Part shown: one piece after another, positions 1 to 12,700 of the stretch
Layout of the letters: every line of letters starts with the position of its first letter
How positions within the stretch are numbered: position 1 is the first letter of the stretch
DNA from: Sipunculus nudus
Taxonomy: Eukaryota; Annelida; Sipuncula; Golfingiida; Sipunculidae
Assembly (NCBI GenBank): GCA_026874595.1
Contig: CM049316.1
Span: 53,639,676-53,703,675 of the forward strand
Length of the DNA: 64,000 nt
Direction of reading: 5' to 3'
The notes under the pieces: model-generated
Databases searched by the model: none
The model's input: only the letters and a program-made list of their open reading frames with translations
What the model was told of the DNA's origin: nothing
Made by a program: the position numbers and the translations under genes

Positions 1-694
1 TAATTTCTTGACTTATTTTTCTTGACGAGATATGTGTATGTGACTTCATTGACAAATATACCAAATGTGGGTTCTTCATAAACATATATAGATCAGCTAT
101 ATAGAACACTTAAATGAACCTATATTAAAAAAAAAATGAGGGTTCAACACCTAACAGGCTTCTACAGTTTAATTATGTGAATAATATATAGTAGCATTTT
201 ATAATTTAGAATATACAAAAATAAGCATCACTTCTTGACTTATTTTTCTGGACATCTTGCACAATGTCTTTGACTGCCATCAGAAATACCAAAAGTTAAT
301 TCACTTGGCACAGAATAAATGTGGGTTAATTCACAGACAGAAATGTTGAAGTCCGTAAAATTAAAAATGTGAGTCCCCATGTTGAGTGTCTATTATGCAT
401 TGATCTCACATTTTTCAGCATAAAAATTTGTGCAGTCAGTTTTTGAAGCCCCCAACAATGTGGGCCCTGTATAATACCCCAGTACCTATAACTCGGTTGC
501 CCAAAATAAAAGATGTGTGTCACATAGAATACCAGTAGAGAGTGAGTAGTGATTCCTTTGTTTGTATGTTGAGTTCTGACTCTGGATAGGCCTGTGTTTA
601 CAAGTGCACAAGAGCAGCATCATTAGATCTGGCGAACAATTTGAGAACATTGAAGCTCCCTCCAGACTGTATGCATTCAGCATTTACTTTTTAG
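1..694. other. Intron sequence, no gene seen
   Basis: Upstream intron of the LRRCC1-like gene. The opening sequence (a CTTGACTTATTTTTCT motif) recurs in degenerate form near 232, suggesting an old local duplication. No exon with splice sites was found. Confidence 0.5.
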
Positions 695-794
695 GAGAAA
701 ACAAAGCTCCAGTCTCAGGTGCAGGCTCAGGAGTCTGTGATTGAAGGACTCAAGTCTGAGCGCAAGTTATGGGGCCAGGAGCTGGCACAGCAAG
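695..794 (+). CDS. LRRCC1: LRRCC1-like exon a (first exon in window)
   Basis: A 100-nt exon after a TTTTTTAG acceptor and before a GTGAGT donor, ending in phase 1. It encodes 33 residues of coiled coil starting EKTKLQSQVQAQ and rich in Q and E. Upstream exons lie outside the window. Confidence 0.75.
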
Positions 795-3700
795 GTGAGT
801 ATTTATTGATGGTGAAGTAATTGATACTTGAGTTTGCCGGAGGAAAAGAATTGAATTAGAAAAGAGTATAGCAGCCAAGATAGGAAAGGTAGACAACAAA
901 TGTGCATTTAAGCCTTTGGCATCCCTTGATTGGTCAGTTTCATTCATGTATTACATTTTTTAGGCCAAGACAGTCATGGCAGCTCCTGATTGACAGCTGT
1001 TGGAGTCCAACACACTGTGTTTATGTTGACGCCTGTGATCGTGCCCGGTCCATCTGTTTAACACTCCTGTACAGGAGTAAGCCAGTAGTTTTAGGGCAGT
1101 ATTTTAGCAGGTGCCAAGACACTATTTCTTTTGTTTATTTAACATGTTTTATAGGTGTTTTTTAGGTCCCTTTAAATATGATTCTGTGGAGATGTCATTA
1201 TATGATTAATCAAACTGGAAGCACAACTGAAAAAAGTTAACTTTTTGCAAATAAAGAATATGGATGAAAATACAGTTTACATTTGATAAATAGTGATACA
1301 GTGGACACATGTACCACAGATAGCTATAGACATGATGACTTTGTTTGACATATTGGTTGTTACTGTGTCTGTACATTAAGGACAGCATGGCTTGATTGTC
1401 TGCAGCACATTGTAAAAGCTGTTACTTTATGTATATCCATGTATTTATATATGAACAGCATATTATCATAAATTTGTCATTTATTAGCCATATAGACAAT
1501 TATGAATTGTACATATATTTTTATTGTTGAGCCATTTACTTGGTCTCTGAGGAGATATGTACTCAGCCCCACTAAAAAAAGGAATCCTATATGGGTCTGG
1601 CTTTTGTTTTTACCAAGAACATATAAAGTCTATTATATTCTTATGTATGACATAAACAAGAACTGCCTAGAACAAGAACACATCTGGGACACTCATAGGG
1701 TGGGGTTTACAGTTATTGAATGTCTTTAGCTTTATGCATTGAGATTATCATTGTTTTAATAGGGGCCTCACTTGCTCAGGACAGGGGCAGACTTGAAGCG
1801 AAGATTGAGTCCTTCTCTACGGAGGTTGTGTCTCTGAAGAAACAGCTGGAGGTGATGTATATGTACACTGCATCCTTTGATGTAGCTGTAAAGAATTGGA
1901 CCTTAAGGGGCCGAGTCGTAACTGATGGAATCAAACCTGTCTGATTGAATAACTGACCTAGACATTGATTGGGATCAGTATGGTAAAACTGCAGTTATTG
2001 GTGTCAATCAGTACATATCGAAAACATGGATGAGCCATGCCAATGCTGCCTTCTGTTGGTGATTTTAAGTATTAAAGACTGAATATAATGAGACCTGCTC
2101 AATACATGGCCAGCAGTCAAGAACAATTATTTGTATCTCTTGACTTGCACTCATTGGAGTCATTACCATGTACTGTGTGACTAACCTTGACATTCAGTTG
2201 AATTAATTGATTATTCAAAAGTGGGTAAATGGATTACCCTGAGATTTGATATGACTGAAAACCTTGGTTAACTTTATGTTGTACTGAAGACTTGTAGCGT
2301 CACCTACACTCCATCTTTTGTTTTTTTCCCACAACCACCCCCCATCCCAATCCCCCACCCCCTGGCACCTGTAAATCCCATTTACAGGATACTTACTGTC
2401 ACTTAAACATAATATGACTGAGTGACTTCACACAAAAACCAAACTCCAGATTTATTTCAGGTCTTGCATGTGCATAGATTAGAGTGAGAGGATGGAGTTT
2501 TCTGTAAGTGTGGTTATGACCTTGACTGTTAGAGTCAGCTTTGACTTGAGTAGTTCCATATTTGCTGAAAATTATACTAAAAATTAGATATCTCAAGAAA
2601 GGATGGAAGCATTGTTTTGAAAATCAGTGTGACTGAAGATATTAGATAGCTTATTATCTTATATATATATAAGACTGGTGGTGCCATTTTCTGTTTTTGT
2701 TTGCCAGACGTTTCCAGTTATAATGTTTTGCTATGGAAAAAAATACAATACAAGCTGAAATGTATGATTATCTCTATTTTTAGCGAGAAGCAGATTCTGT
2801 GAGGATCAAGACAAAGATCATAGAAGACCAAACTGAGACCATCAGAAAACTGAAAGACGTAAGTAATTTTAGCTCAAATGACTTCAGCGATTGGTCTTTG
2901 TCCTAGGTCATGTATTGGCAAAAATTGATACCAAGTGCAAGGGTGTAAAGATGTATCAAATACCCAGTGCATTGGATCAGAACCCCTTGATTAAATTCTT
3001 ATTGATTCTTAGTTTCTGAATTGATTTATTTCAATTTTAATTTCTTTGCATAGACCACCCCAAAGGCCTGTGTGAGCTGTTAAATTTTACAGAGCACTCA
3101 AGACTATTTATGGTGTATGTGCCTTTTATCTAATTTTCAACACCCCCCTTTAGACCATTCCACTCACATAGGAAAAATTGGGGCAATAAACTAAGGTACA
3201 ACAACATTATTCCTTTACTGGCTCAAATTAAAAGGCCCATGAATAATCTCCTTGGAAACCTGAAATTAAGTCTGTGTTACCCATATCCTCCAAGCTGTTG
3301 GGCTTGTATATACCCTCCAGAATTATTAAAAACTTGATATAAATGATCCAAAGAATCGGTTGTCTGTAAACAGGGCAAAAAATTGTAACCATTCAACCAT
3401 GATTCTTCTAACTTGACATCCAGGGAGGTCCATGAAAAATCGGGTGTCATTCGGGCTGGACGACTTCGAGATGGACGACTTCGGGCGGGACGACATTCTG
3501 GATGGACGACCATTGGAATGGACGACTATTTAACTAAATACGTAATAAACGCTTGAAATGATGCTGATTGTGGGATTACTACCATGTAAGGATAACCTTG
3601 TGGCTATTTGGGTGTTGTTTTGATATTTTTATCGATTTTGTAACAGACGTGTGGCGAATATCACGGCCGCCTGCATGTCAGTGTCGTCCATATCATTTAT

Positions 3701-6700
3701 GTTTAGTATATCATTTATGTTTAATGTCACAGTATTGAACCTCGCAACAGGATGTCGCAAACAACATGGTAATGGACAAAATTAACAACATATTAATGAA
3801 ATCAATGACTTTAAAATATGAACAGGGTAAAGCGTTACTAATTATGTAATGATGTGGGTATAATTTTTTTTTAAATAAACAGAGTGAATTAGGTGTGTCG
3901 TCAAGAAACGTAAAGATTTACCAATGCAGATTTGTCACTTACAATAATTATGCGCAATGCATCGATCCGCAGTTAACTCACACAAACATACAGAGTGTAC
4001 ATAAAACATATATAATTGTAGAAGAATCTTTATTAGTATAATTTATAATTTTCCGTTATCGGCATCAACACTCCGTTAGGTCTAAAGCAGGACACCGGTC
4101 AGGCGTGTCGTCCCACCAGGTCGGCTAGGCTGCGAGTCAGATCGCAACTCGTGACTGGAATTGTTTGAACATAGCTGCAGTTTTGCAAAAAGATCACCCA
4201 AATAGCCACAAGGTTATCCTTGCATGGTAGTAATCCCACATTCAGCATCATTTCAAGCGTTTATTACGTATTAAGTTAAATAGTCGTCCATTCCGATGGT
4301 CGTCCATTCAGAATGTCGTCCCGCCCGAAGTCGTCCAGCCCGAAGTCGTCCAGCCCGAATGTAATCGAAAAATCTCCTTGGAAACCTGAAATTAGGTTAT
4401 AGTGACCTGTGATCTGCAAGATATGTGAAAGAACATGATGTGAGCATCTTACAGGACACATTTGCAGGATTAGTTAGTAGGACCTCACAACTTATAATTT
4501 GAATAAGATCAAGGGAGTTTCCTGCAAAAATTTCTTGGAAACCTGAAAGAATGTCACTGTGACCTATATTCTGCAAGCTGTGTGAAAGTACATGATTTTA
4601 ACACAATTTTTCAGATGAGCACAATTGGTGGTCACTGGATGTAGAATAAGTTCACTGTAGTCTGTATCTAAGGTCTATTAGCAAAATGCATGATTTTGAG
4701 CACTTATGGGAGTCATGTTTCCCATTTTTCAAGGTTCCTTGTTGTATTCACAAATCATAGCTGGCTAGGTATTATCAAGACACAAATTGTAACTGCTTGA
4801 CGTAGAAACTTGTTTTCGTACTATCCTGGCAATTCCTTGGTAAATCTCCTTGCTTACCAAAAAGCATTCCAGGCACATCCTCTTAGCTTTTCAAGTGTTA
4901 ATATATAAAAAACAAAAACAATAGAAATAAGTATATTTTGTATTTGCCAAAATTTTACACAGTTCAACTGACCCATGGGTCCCTTGTATTTCATATAGTC
5001 ATTTTAATTGCAAGAGTTATTTAACCCTGACAGACAGCTGAGCGCTGTGACCCATGGGTCCCTTGTTTTACAAATATTCCCATAATCCATTTCAGCTGAG
5101 TGCCGTCACCTAGAGTGTACAGGTCCCTCGTCTCAGGGATGTTGAAGAACATTTGCCACTGATCATGCTCCATCTAATCATAAATCACCGTCATCATTAT
5201 TTGTATGCTTAACAACCAAATCGGACTCAAACCAGTTCTTCAGAATGCCACCAGCAGTTGACATCTAGGCCTTATTTCATTACTGGTCCTCAGTTACACA
5301 TTGTTAATCAATGAGACAGTCAAACATTAAAAAAAAATGTTGATTTATATAATTATATTCAATAAATATATCAAAACAGGTTCCATGTATTAAGCATTAA
5401 AATTCTGAGACTTGTAGAAGACATGGGCCACAAATTGTCACAGTGGTGAACAAAAACACAAAACATGAATTATTGAACAAGGATGTGGTTAAAAAACTGA
5501 CATTTGCAGACTAGCTCAGCATGTAATTAACAAGTAAACGGTGGACCAGATCAATCTGTAAACATGTCCTGTCAATTAACCTCTGTGCCTAATTAGTTTT
5601 ACTCCAAAGTTTCCACAAGTTGTCCATTGAAAGCAATTGTGTTTGAGCTGATTGCTTGTTGACTGTTTTTTGTTCGCAGTTTTGTTTGGTTTAATGGTTT
5701 ACTGAATTTTCTTAGAAACCTTTATCATGTTCAGTGAATACATGTTAAATTAGTCTTAAATTTAATTCTCATGTATTTCTGGTGTTCTCTGTTCTCTTTA
5801 ACCAGCCTCTGATTAAATTATATTTTGTATGATCTTCTTAATTTTCTATTGAAAATCCTTAAACTGAATAAACTGTGGTTATACTATTTAAGTTCCATGA
5901 AATGTGAGATGTTAGACAAGGCAGATATTTCCTCTTTATTGTTAAATGATTTAAGACCTGTCAGACAAATTAGTGATAAAACCAGACAGAGCTTGAGGAA
6001 TTATTGTTTAACCAGAACCATAATTACTTTTAGAAGTTGAACGATCTTTGGAGGTTAGAAGCCGTGTTCATTGCTTCACAACATGTGGCCCTCGGGCTGT
6101 GGTTTGCACGATTAATTAGAGTAAATCCAGAGATGCTGTGGATATTTGCCAGAGAGGGGGCTTTATGCCAAATTGAGTATAATGCATTACATTCTAAATG
6201 ATGAATTAGCAGAGAAAAAGAACAGTGATCCGTCACGATGCCAGCCTGCTGCTTGCACTATTTAGGTTGTGATGGCAGCAGGACCACTTCTTCCACCATT
6301 GGTAATATACCATCTATTTTATTGTGATTTGTTCCTATCCTTGGAAGACCTGGATTATACTGGTCGTGATAAATGGGAGTAAAAATCACCATAAGTGTAG
6401 TGATTCAGTTTATTTCTTGATTGAATCCCCATAATTCACTTTCTAATTGATTTCTACAAATGTTTTAAAATCTTATATTTTACACTTTTAAATTGTTAGG
6501 ACAAAATTCAACATAAAATAACTCGAGTCTAAAAAGTAATAATAATTAATGTCAAAGAGGGCAGTATCTTAAGCTCATAAACTAATCAATGTTGTCATAA
6601 GACAAAATTATGTTACAACTGTTGTAACAGTTGTGTATCATGGGAAATTTACAGTTCAGAAAGAGATATTCCTGTCTGCTCTTGAGCTGAAGATATCAGC

Positions 6701-9700
6701 CCAGTTACTTTACATCCTTCTTATTTTTTGTGTCCTTTTTTGTCTTTGCTAAGGAGGTTATGTTTTCATCTGTTTGTTTGTCTGTGAGCAGAACAGATTT
6801 AAAGGTAAAGGTTTTCGTGTGAAATCAATGCCAATGCCAGACTCCTCTGACTTTACACTTTGCCTTCCTGGTCTTGGGGCCTGTTTATTATTGTAGCTTT
6901 TCTCAGCCCCTGGGGAGTATACAACTACTAGTAGATTATTTGTTCTACATTTGCCTGCCACAGGTGACCAGTACCCATTCACCCCTGGCCCCAAAGAGTG
7001 CACCCTTGTGTTAAAGACTTTGGCTAGGAGTCATAGCACAGCAGGCGGTTAGAACGGAATGCAAACCCTTGTGGTAACAAGTCCAGTGCCCTAAATATGG
7101 TGCCACCATGCTACGTTTCTTTGATATTTGATAGAATCCGAGCCAGTTTAAATGTTTCCATGTTATGGAAACAAGCTTTGCTCATATCTCATTTAGCTGT
7201 TTGGTTTAATCGAAGCACATGCTTGCTTCAGCAGGGTTAGAAAACTCAGCATTGTCCACCAGACTAAGGGTTTGAATCCCTGGTGAAGTGTTATAACAAG
7301 GGACCCATGGGTCACGGCGCTCAGCTGTTATATATGATAAAAAAAATTATAATTTGGGAATAAGGCACATGCTGGTTTTGTCTGGTAATAAATATAAGCT
7401 TTATCATGAGTTGTTGGTGCTTGGCTTATGTATGATTTTGATAGTATCTTTGGAGACAAGGAAGAGGATTGATTTCATTTATTTTATTAACAAATGGAGT
7501 GTTATTGTCACACAGATTTTGACTTGGCCATATAACTTATAAGCAGCACATATAATAAAAGAGTTTAACTATTTATTAAAATTTTATAACAAATATTGTG
7601 CCAATATTATTTTTATTAAAAATATTATAAGAAAATCATATGATTTTTTAAAATAAAATATAATGGAAATGATTATTAAAATAATATTATATAATATATT
7701 CATGAATGCATTCATGAATATATTTTGAAAGTATCTGCACTAGTATTCAAATACTTTCATTTTTACCTGAATTCCCATTCTTATGCAATAAAATTTTTTA
7801 ATGCAGTACATATTCATATTCATATTCAAATACATTTGCAAAGTATTCGCACCATGTCTAGTATTTATTCAGTTTTAGCCAAACAATGATGTTGAGAATC
7901 CAGAATATACAAAATTCACAAATTTAAATAATGATCATAAGTACCTGGTTTTATGGCTTTTATCTATATTAAAAAAAAAATAAATGTAATATATCCCCTT
8001 TGACTACTTTCACATCAATCTACACACTAGACACAGTAGGAATCTAGATTAATATTATCAACTGCATCTTTGTCTATCATGTATTTCCATCATATGATCC
8101 CTAATGATTAGTAATGAATAATATGATTTATTTTTTTATCATTAAAATTGAACTAAAAAATACCATAGGTGACTGCTTGGTGTTATTTGGAATAACACTG
8201 ACATTAACATTCTATCCATCCATACAAGATTCTTACATCATCAGTAACTGCAAGTTAATTTTCTGTTACTCATCAACTAACAAATTCCTTTCTATCAATT
8301 TTTCTTTAATTTGTTATTAAAAACCAATATAAATTTATTAATTTATTGTTTACTGTTATGTTGTTTTTCAAAACAACTATTAGATGAGTTGGGTTGGACA
8401 CCTTGATCAACTGTGGCTGGGCATTAGCTGCCTTGCCACCCCAGTGTATGTCTCGCCTCAAGCATGCATAATTTGATGAAAGGTCAACAAGGTCAACATA
8501 CAGGTGACTGAAGAGGGGCTAGCTAGCCTGGGTCTGACAGAGTCTCATTTAAACATTAATAAAAGCTACAATATTTTGCCAATTTCTTTTAACTTTCTAA
8601 ACTACAAAGATGAAATCATTATGTGTACATGATATGAAAATTATATCAACAGTGCTCTCAGGAAACAAACGTGTCATGGTCAAAATTGGGCAAAATTTAA
8701 GGTACTAATATTATATTTATACTAATAACTTACAAAATTTGAAAAATTCAGAACTAATTTTGGGTATTCAATTGAATCTTGATTAAATAATGTTACATCC
8801 CTGACAAAAAATCTCTAGCTTCAGCAATCCTCTAGTTAAGGGAGTAAATACATTTCTTGATTTTAAAAAAAGTGCATTATGTTTGGGCCCATAACTTAAA
8901 ACAATTAGGCAATACTGACATCATTTCTGGCATGTGCATAGCAAATGTATAGAAAAATATGTATATTATATATGATCAAAGTCAGATCAGTGGTTTTGAT
9001 ATTAGGCAGTCTTAAAGTGTAACAATGGGTTTTTAATGGAAAAATGCAGTTTTTCATTAATATCTCGAAGGAATTAAGTCCTTGTGACCAAATTCTTGGC
9101 ATGGTAGGGGGTTTTGGAGACATCTAACTGTATGCCAAATTTAAGGAACTTAGAGCTGAAGCTGGGGAGCTGAGCTCTAGCTGACTGCATAACACTAGCT
9201 TGATGTAAACAATATGTGACATGGTGCTTGAAAACTTGAATCAAATCTACAGTTTTTGATCAACTGGTTTCAAATTTTTGGTGTTAACAGTTGAAATGGA
9301 AATAAAAACATGCTTTGAAAATTAAATCCACAGCAGTTACAGGAAAAAAACGTGCCATGGTCAAACTTGGGCAAAATTTAAGGTACCAATTTTATATTTT
9401 TGCCAATATTTAAAAAAGTTTAACAGATTTTGATCTAATTTTTGGTATACAATTAAATTTTGATAAATTAAAGTTGTATTACTGAGAAAAAGTCCCTACC
9501 TTTCACACTTTTGGTCTTAAGTGACCAAATATCTTTCCTGATTTTTATGCCCCCGCCACAAAGTGGCCGGGGCATATAGTTTTACCCATGTCCGTCCTTC
9601 CATTCTTCCGTCATTCCGAAATCAAACAGTTGTACGGACTTTTTTTCGAAATGCCTGCAGATATTGGCCTGATTTTTGGTGTGTGGGCAGATATAGACCA

Positions 9701-12700
9701 GTTACAGATCAAGTTCGCGTTTCGTCCCGGTTGACCTACTTTTGACTGTTTTACGGCTCCTAAACTTGGAAAATTTCATGAAAAATAGAAATATTCATGA
9801 CAGATACACATGTACGGACTTTTTTTCGCAATGCCTGCAGATATTGGCCTGATTTTTGGTGTGTGAGCAGATATAGACCAGTTACAGATCGAGTTCGCGT
9901 TTCGTCCTGGTTGACCTACTTTTGACCGTTTTACGGCTCCTGAACATGGAAAATTTCATGAAAAATATGAAATTTCATGACAAATACACATGTACGGACT
10001 TTTTTCACGCAATGCCTGCAGATATTGGCCTAATTTTTGGTGTGTGGGCAGATAATAACCAGTTACAGATCAAGTTTGCGTTTCGTCCCGGTTGACCTAC
10101 TTTTGACCGTTTTACGGCTCCTAAACTTAGAAATTTTCATGAAAATTATAAATATTCATGACAGATACACATGTACAGACTTTTTTTCGCAATGCCTGCA
10201 GATATTGGCCTAATTTTTGGTGTGTGGGCAGATATAGACCAGTTACAGATCAAGTTCACGTTTCGTCCCGGTTGACCAACTTTTGACTGTTTTACGGCTC
10301 CTGAACATAGAAAATTTCATGAAAAATATGAAATTTCATGACAAATACTCATGTACGGACTTTTTTTCGCAATGCCTGCAGATATTGGCCTGATTTTTGG
10401 TGTGTCGGCAGATATTGACCAGTTACAGATGGAGCTCGCATTTCTGCCAGGTTGACCTACTTTTGACTGTTTTACAGCTCCTGAACATAGAAAATTTCAT
10501 GTAAAATATATATTTTCATGACAAATACACTTGTACAGACTTTTCTTCACAATACCTGCAGATATTGGCCTGATTTTTGGTGTGTGGGCAGATAATGACC
10601 AGTTACAGATCAAGTTCACGTTTTGTCCCAGTTGACCTATTTTTGACCGTTTGACGGTGCTCTAACATAGAAAATTTCATAAAAAGGTGCACATGTATGG
10701 ACTTTTTTTCGCAGTGCCTGCAGGTACAGGCCTGATTTTTGGTGTGTAGGCAGATAATGACCAGTTACACATCGAGTTCTTGTTTTGTCTCAGTTGACCT
10801 ACTTTTGACCATTTGACTGCTCCTGAACATAGAAAGTTTCATGAAAATTATAAATTTTCATAATGCATATGTACTGACTTTTTTTCCTCTATGCCTGCAG
10901 ATACCACCCTGATTTTTTTTGTGTGGGCAGATAATGACAGTTACAGATCGAGTTTGCGTTTCATCCCGGTTGACCTACTTTTGATTGTTTTACGGCTCCT
11001 AAACTTAGAAAATTTCATGAAAGACAGAAATTTTTATGGAAAATGCACATTTATGGACTTTTTTTCACAATGCCTGCATATACTGGCATGATTTTTGGTG
11101 TGTTGCTTGATAATGACCCGTTACAGATCGAGTTTGCATTTTGCCCTTGTTGACCTACTTTTGACCATACGACACCTCCTGAACTTAAAAAATTTTCCAA
11201 ATTTTACAATGTTTCTAATTTGCCCAAGGCGGGGGCATTCGTGTCGTTCCGACACATCTAGTTTTTACAAAGTTCATTATGTTTGGGCCTATAACTTTTT
11301 AAAATCAAATAATACAGACTTAATTTCTGGCATGTACATAGGAACTATATAGAAGAATATTTATGGTAAATATGAAGAAAACCAGATGACTGGTTATGAT
11401 ATTAGGCAGTCCTGAAGTGTGAAAATAGATTTCTAATAAAAAATTGAGGTTTTTCCTTAATATTTCAAAGGAATGAAGTCTTATTGACCAAATTTTCGGC
11501 ATGGTAGGAGATTTTGGGGACATCTAACTGTATGCTGAATTTCAGATTCGTAGGTCCAATGGTGTCGAAAAGTGCCAGTCTTACGGACGGACATCCGGAC
11601 GGACGACGGACAATGGACCATGACTATAGCTCAGATGACTTATAGTCAGCTGAGCTAAAAATTGTACTTTCTGCTAACCAGTGATAACAAATCATAGGAG
11701 TTTTGAAAGATCATTCTCGACTTGTGGTGAGAATAAAACATACCTATCAAAGGTGTCTTATTCTATTTTACTCCGCTAGAAAATCATGTATCTGACATAT
11801 TTGCTGTGACTTTTTAACTTGTATGCTAAAAATGAAACTTGGTGTATGACAGGATTATCGGCATTTACCATGAACTACACTGTTTTGAATGGCTATTTCA
11901 CCATTTTTAAAATTACTTTACAACTTTTGCACCATTTGGACAGGTAGATATGATGTCCACATGGACCTTTCATGTGTTGTGAATGCAGAAAATAAGGTTA
12001 TATTCATGTCGCGAGTGCAACACACTCATGGGAGGCTCTTTGAAATTTGAAATATTGAGACAGTTATAAAGACAGCATTAACACATCTGATTTTGCCATA
12101 TGATAAAAGGATACAGAAAAATAAAAGTATTTGTCATTAATTTTCCACACCAATCAGTGGATTGCTTGTAGAAGAGCTTGACTGGTTATCTCAAACTTAA
12201 CTGGTTCTATGGCTGTAGGATGTGTTACAATGTTATTCCTGTGTCGCAAAACTAGAAGAAAGTCTCAACTTAGTTTATATTATAAATTGGTCATTATGAT
12301 GGTGAGAGTTGTTGGATAATTGTTTGAATATTTGGCACAGGGCTTGATAGAAAGGGAAGAAGAGTTGAAGCGATCTAGGGATGAGACGCTGCGTATACAA
12401 GGGGAGTTAGAACAACAGTTATCAACAGAGAGTGCTGTGAACCAGGACCTTCAGGTAAGCTAGATTGATATCTAGTGATACTGGTAGAAACTATATCAAT
12501 TTACAAGAATATAGTTGGAAAATGTATCTTCTGCTTACAGATAGAAGTGATCTGAATCTGCACAGGTTTCATTTGGACCATGTAATGTAAACCTTTCTAC
12601 CCTTCCCCCATGCTCATCAAATAGATGTTTTACCAGATTTGAAATGGGAAAAGGTATTTCAACATGTCCTTCTATTTCCTCTGATAATCATTATAATATT

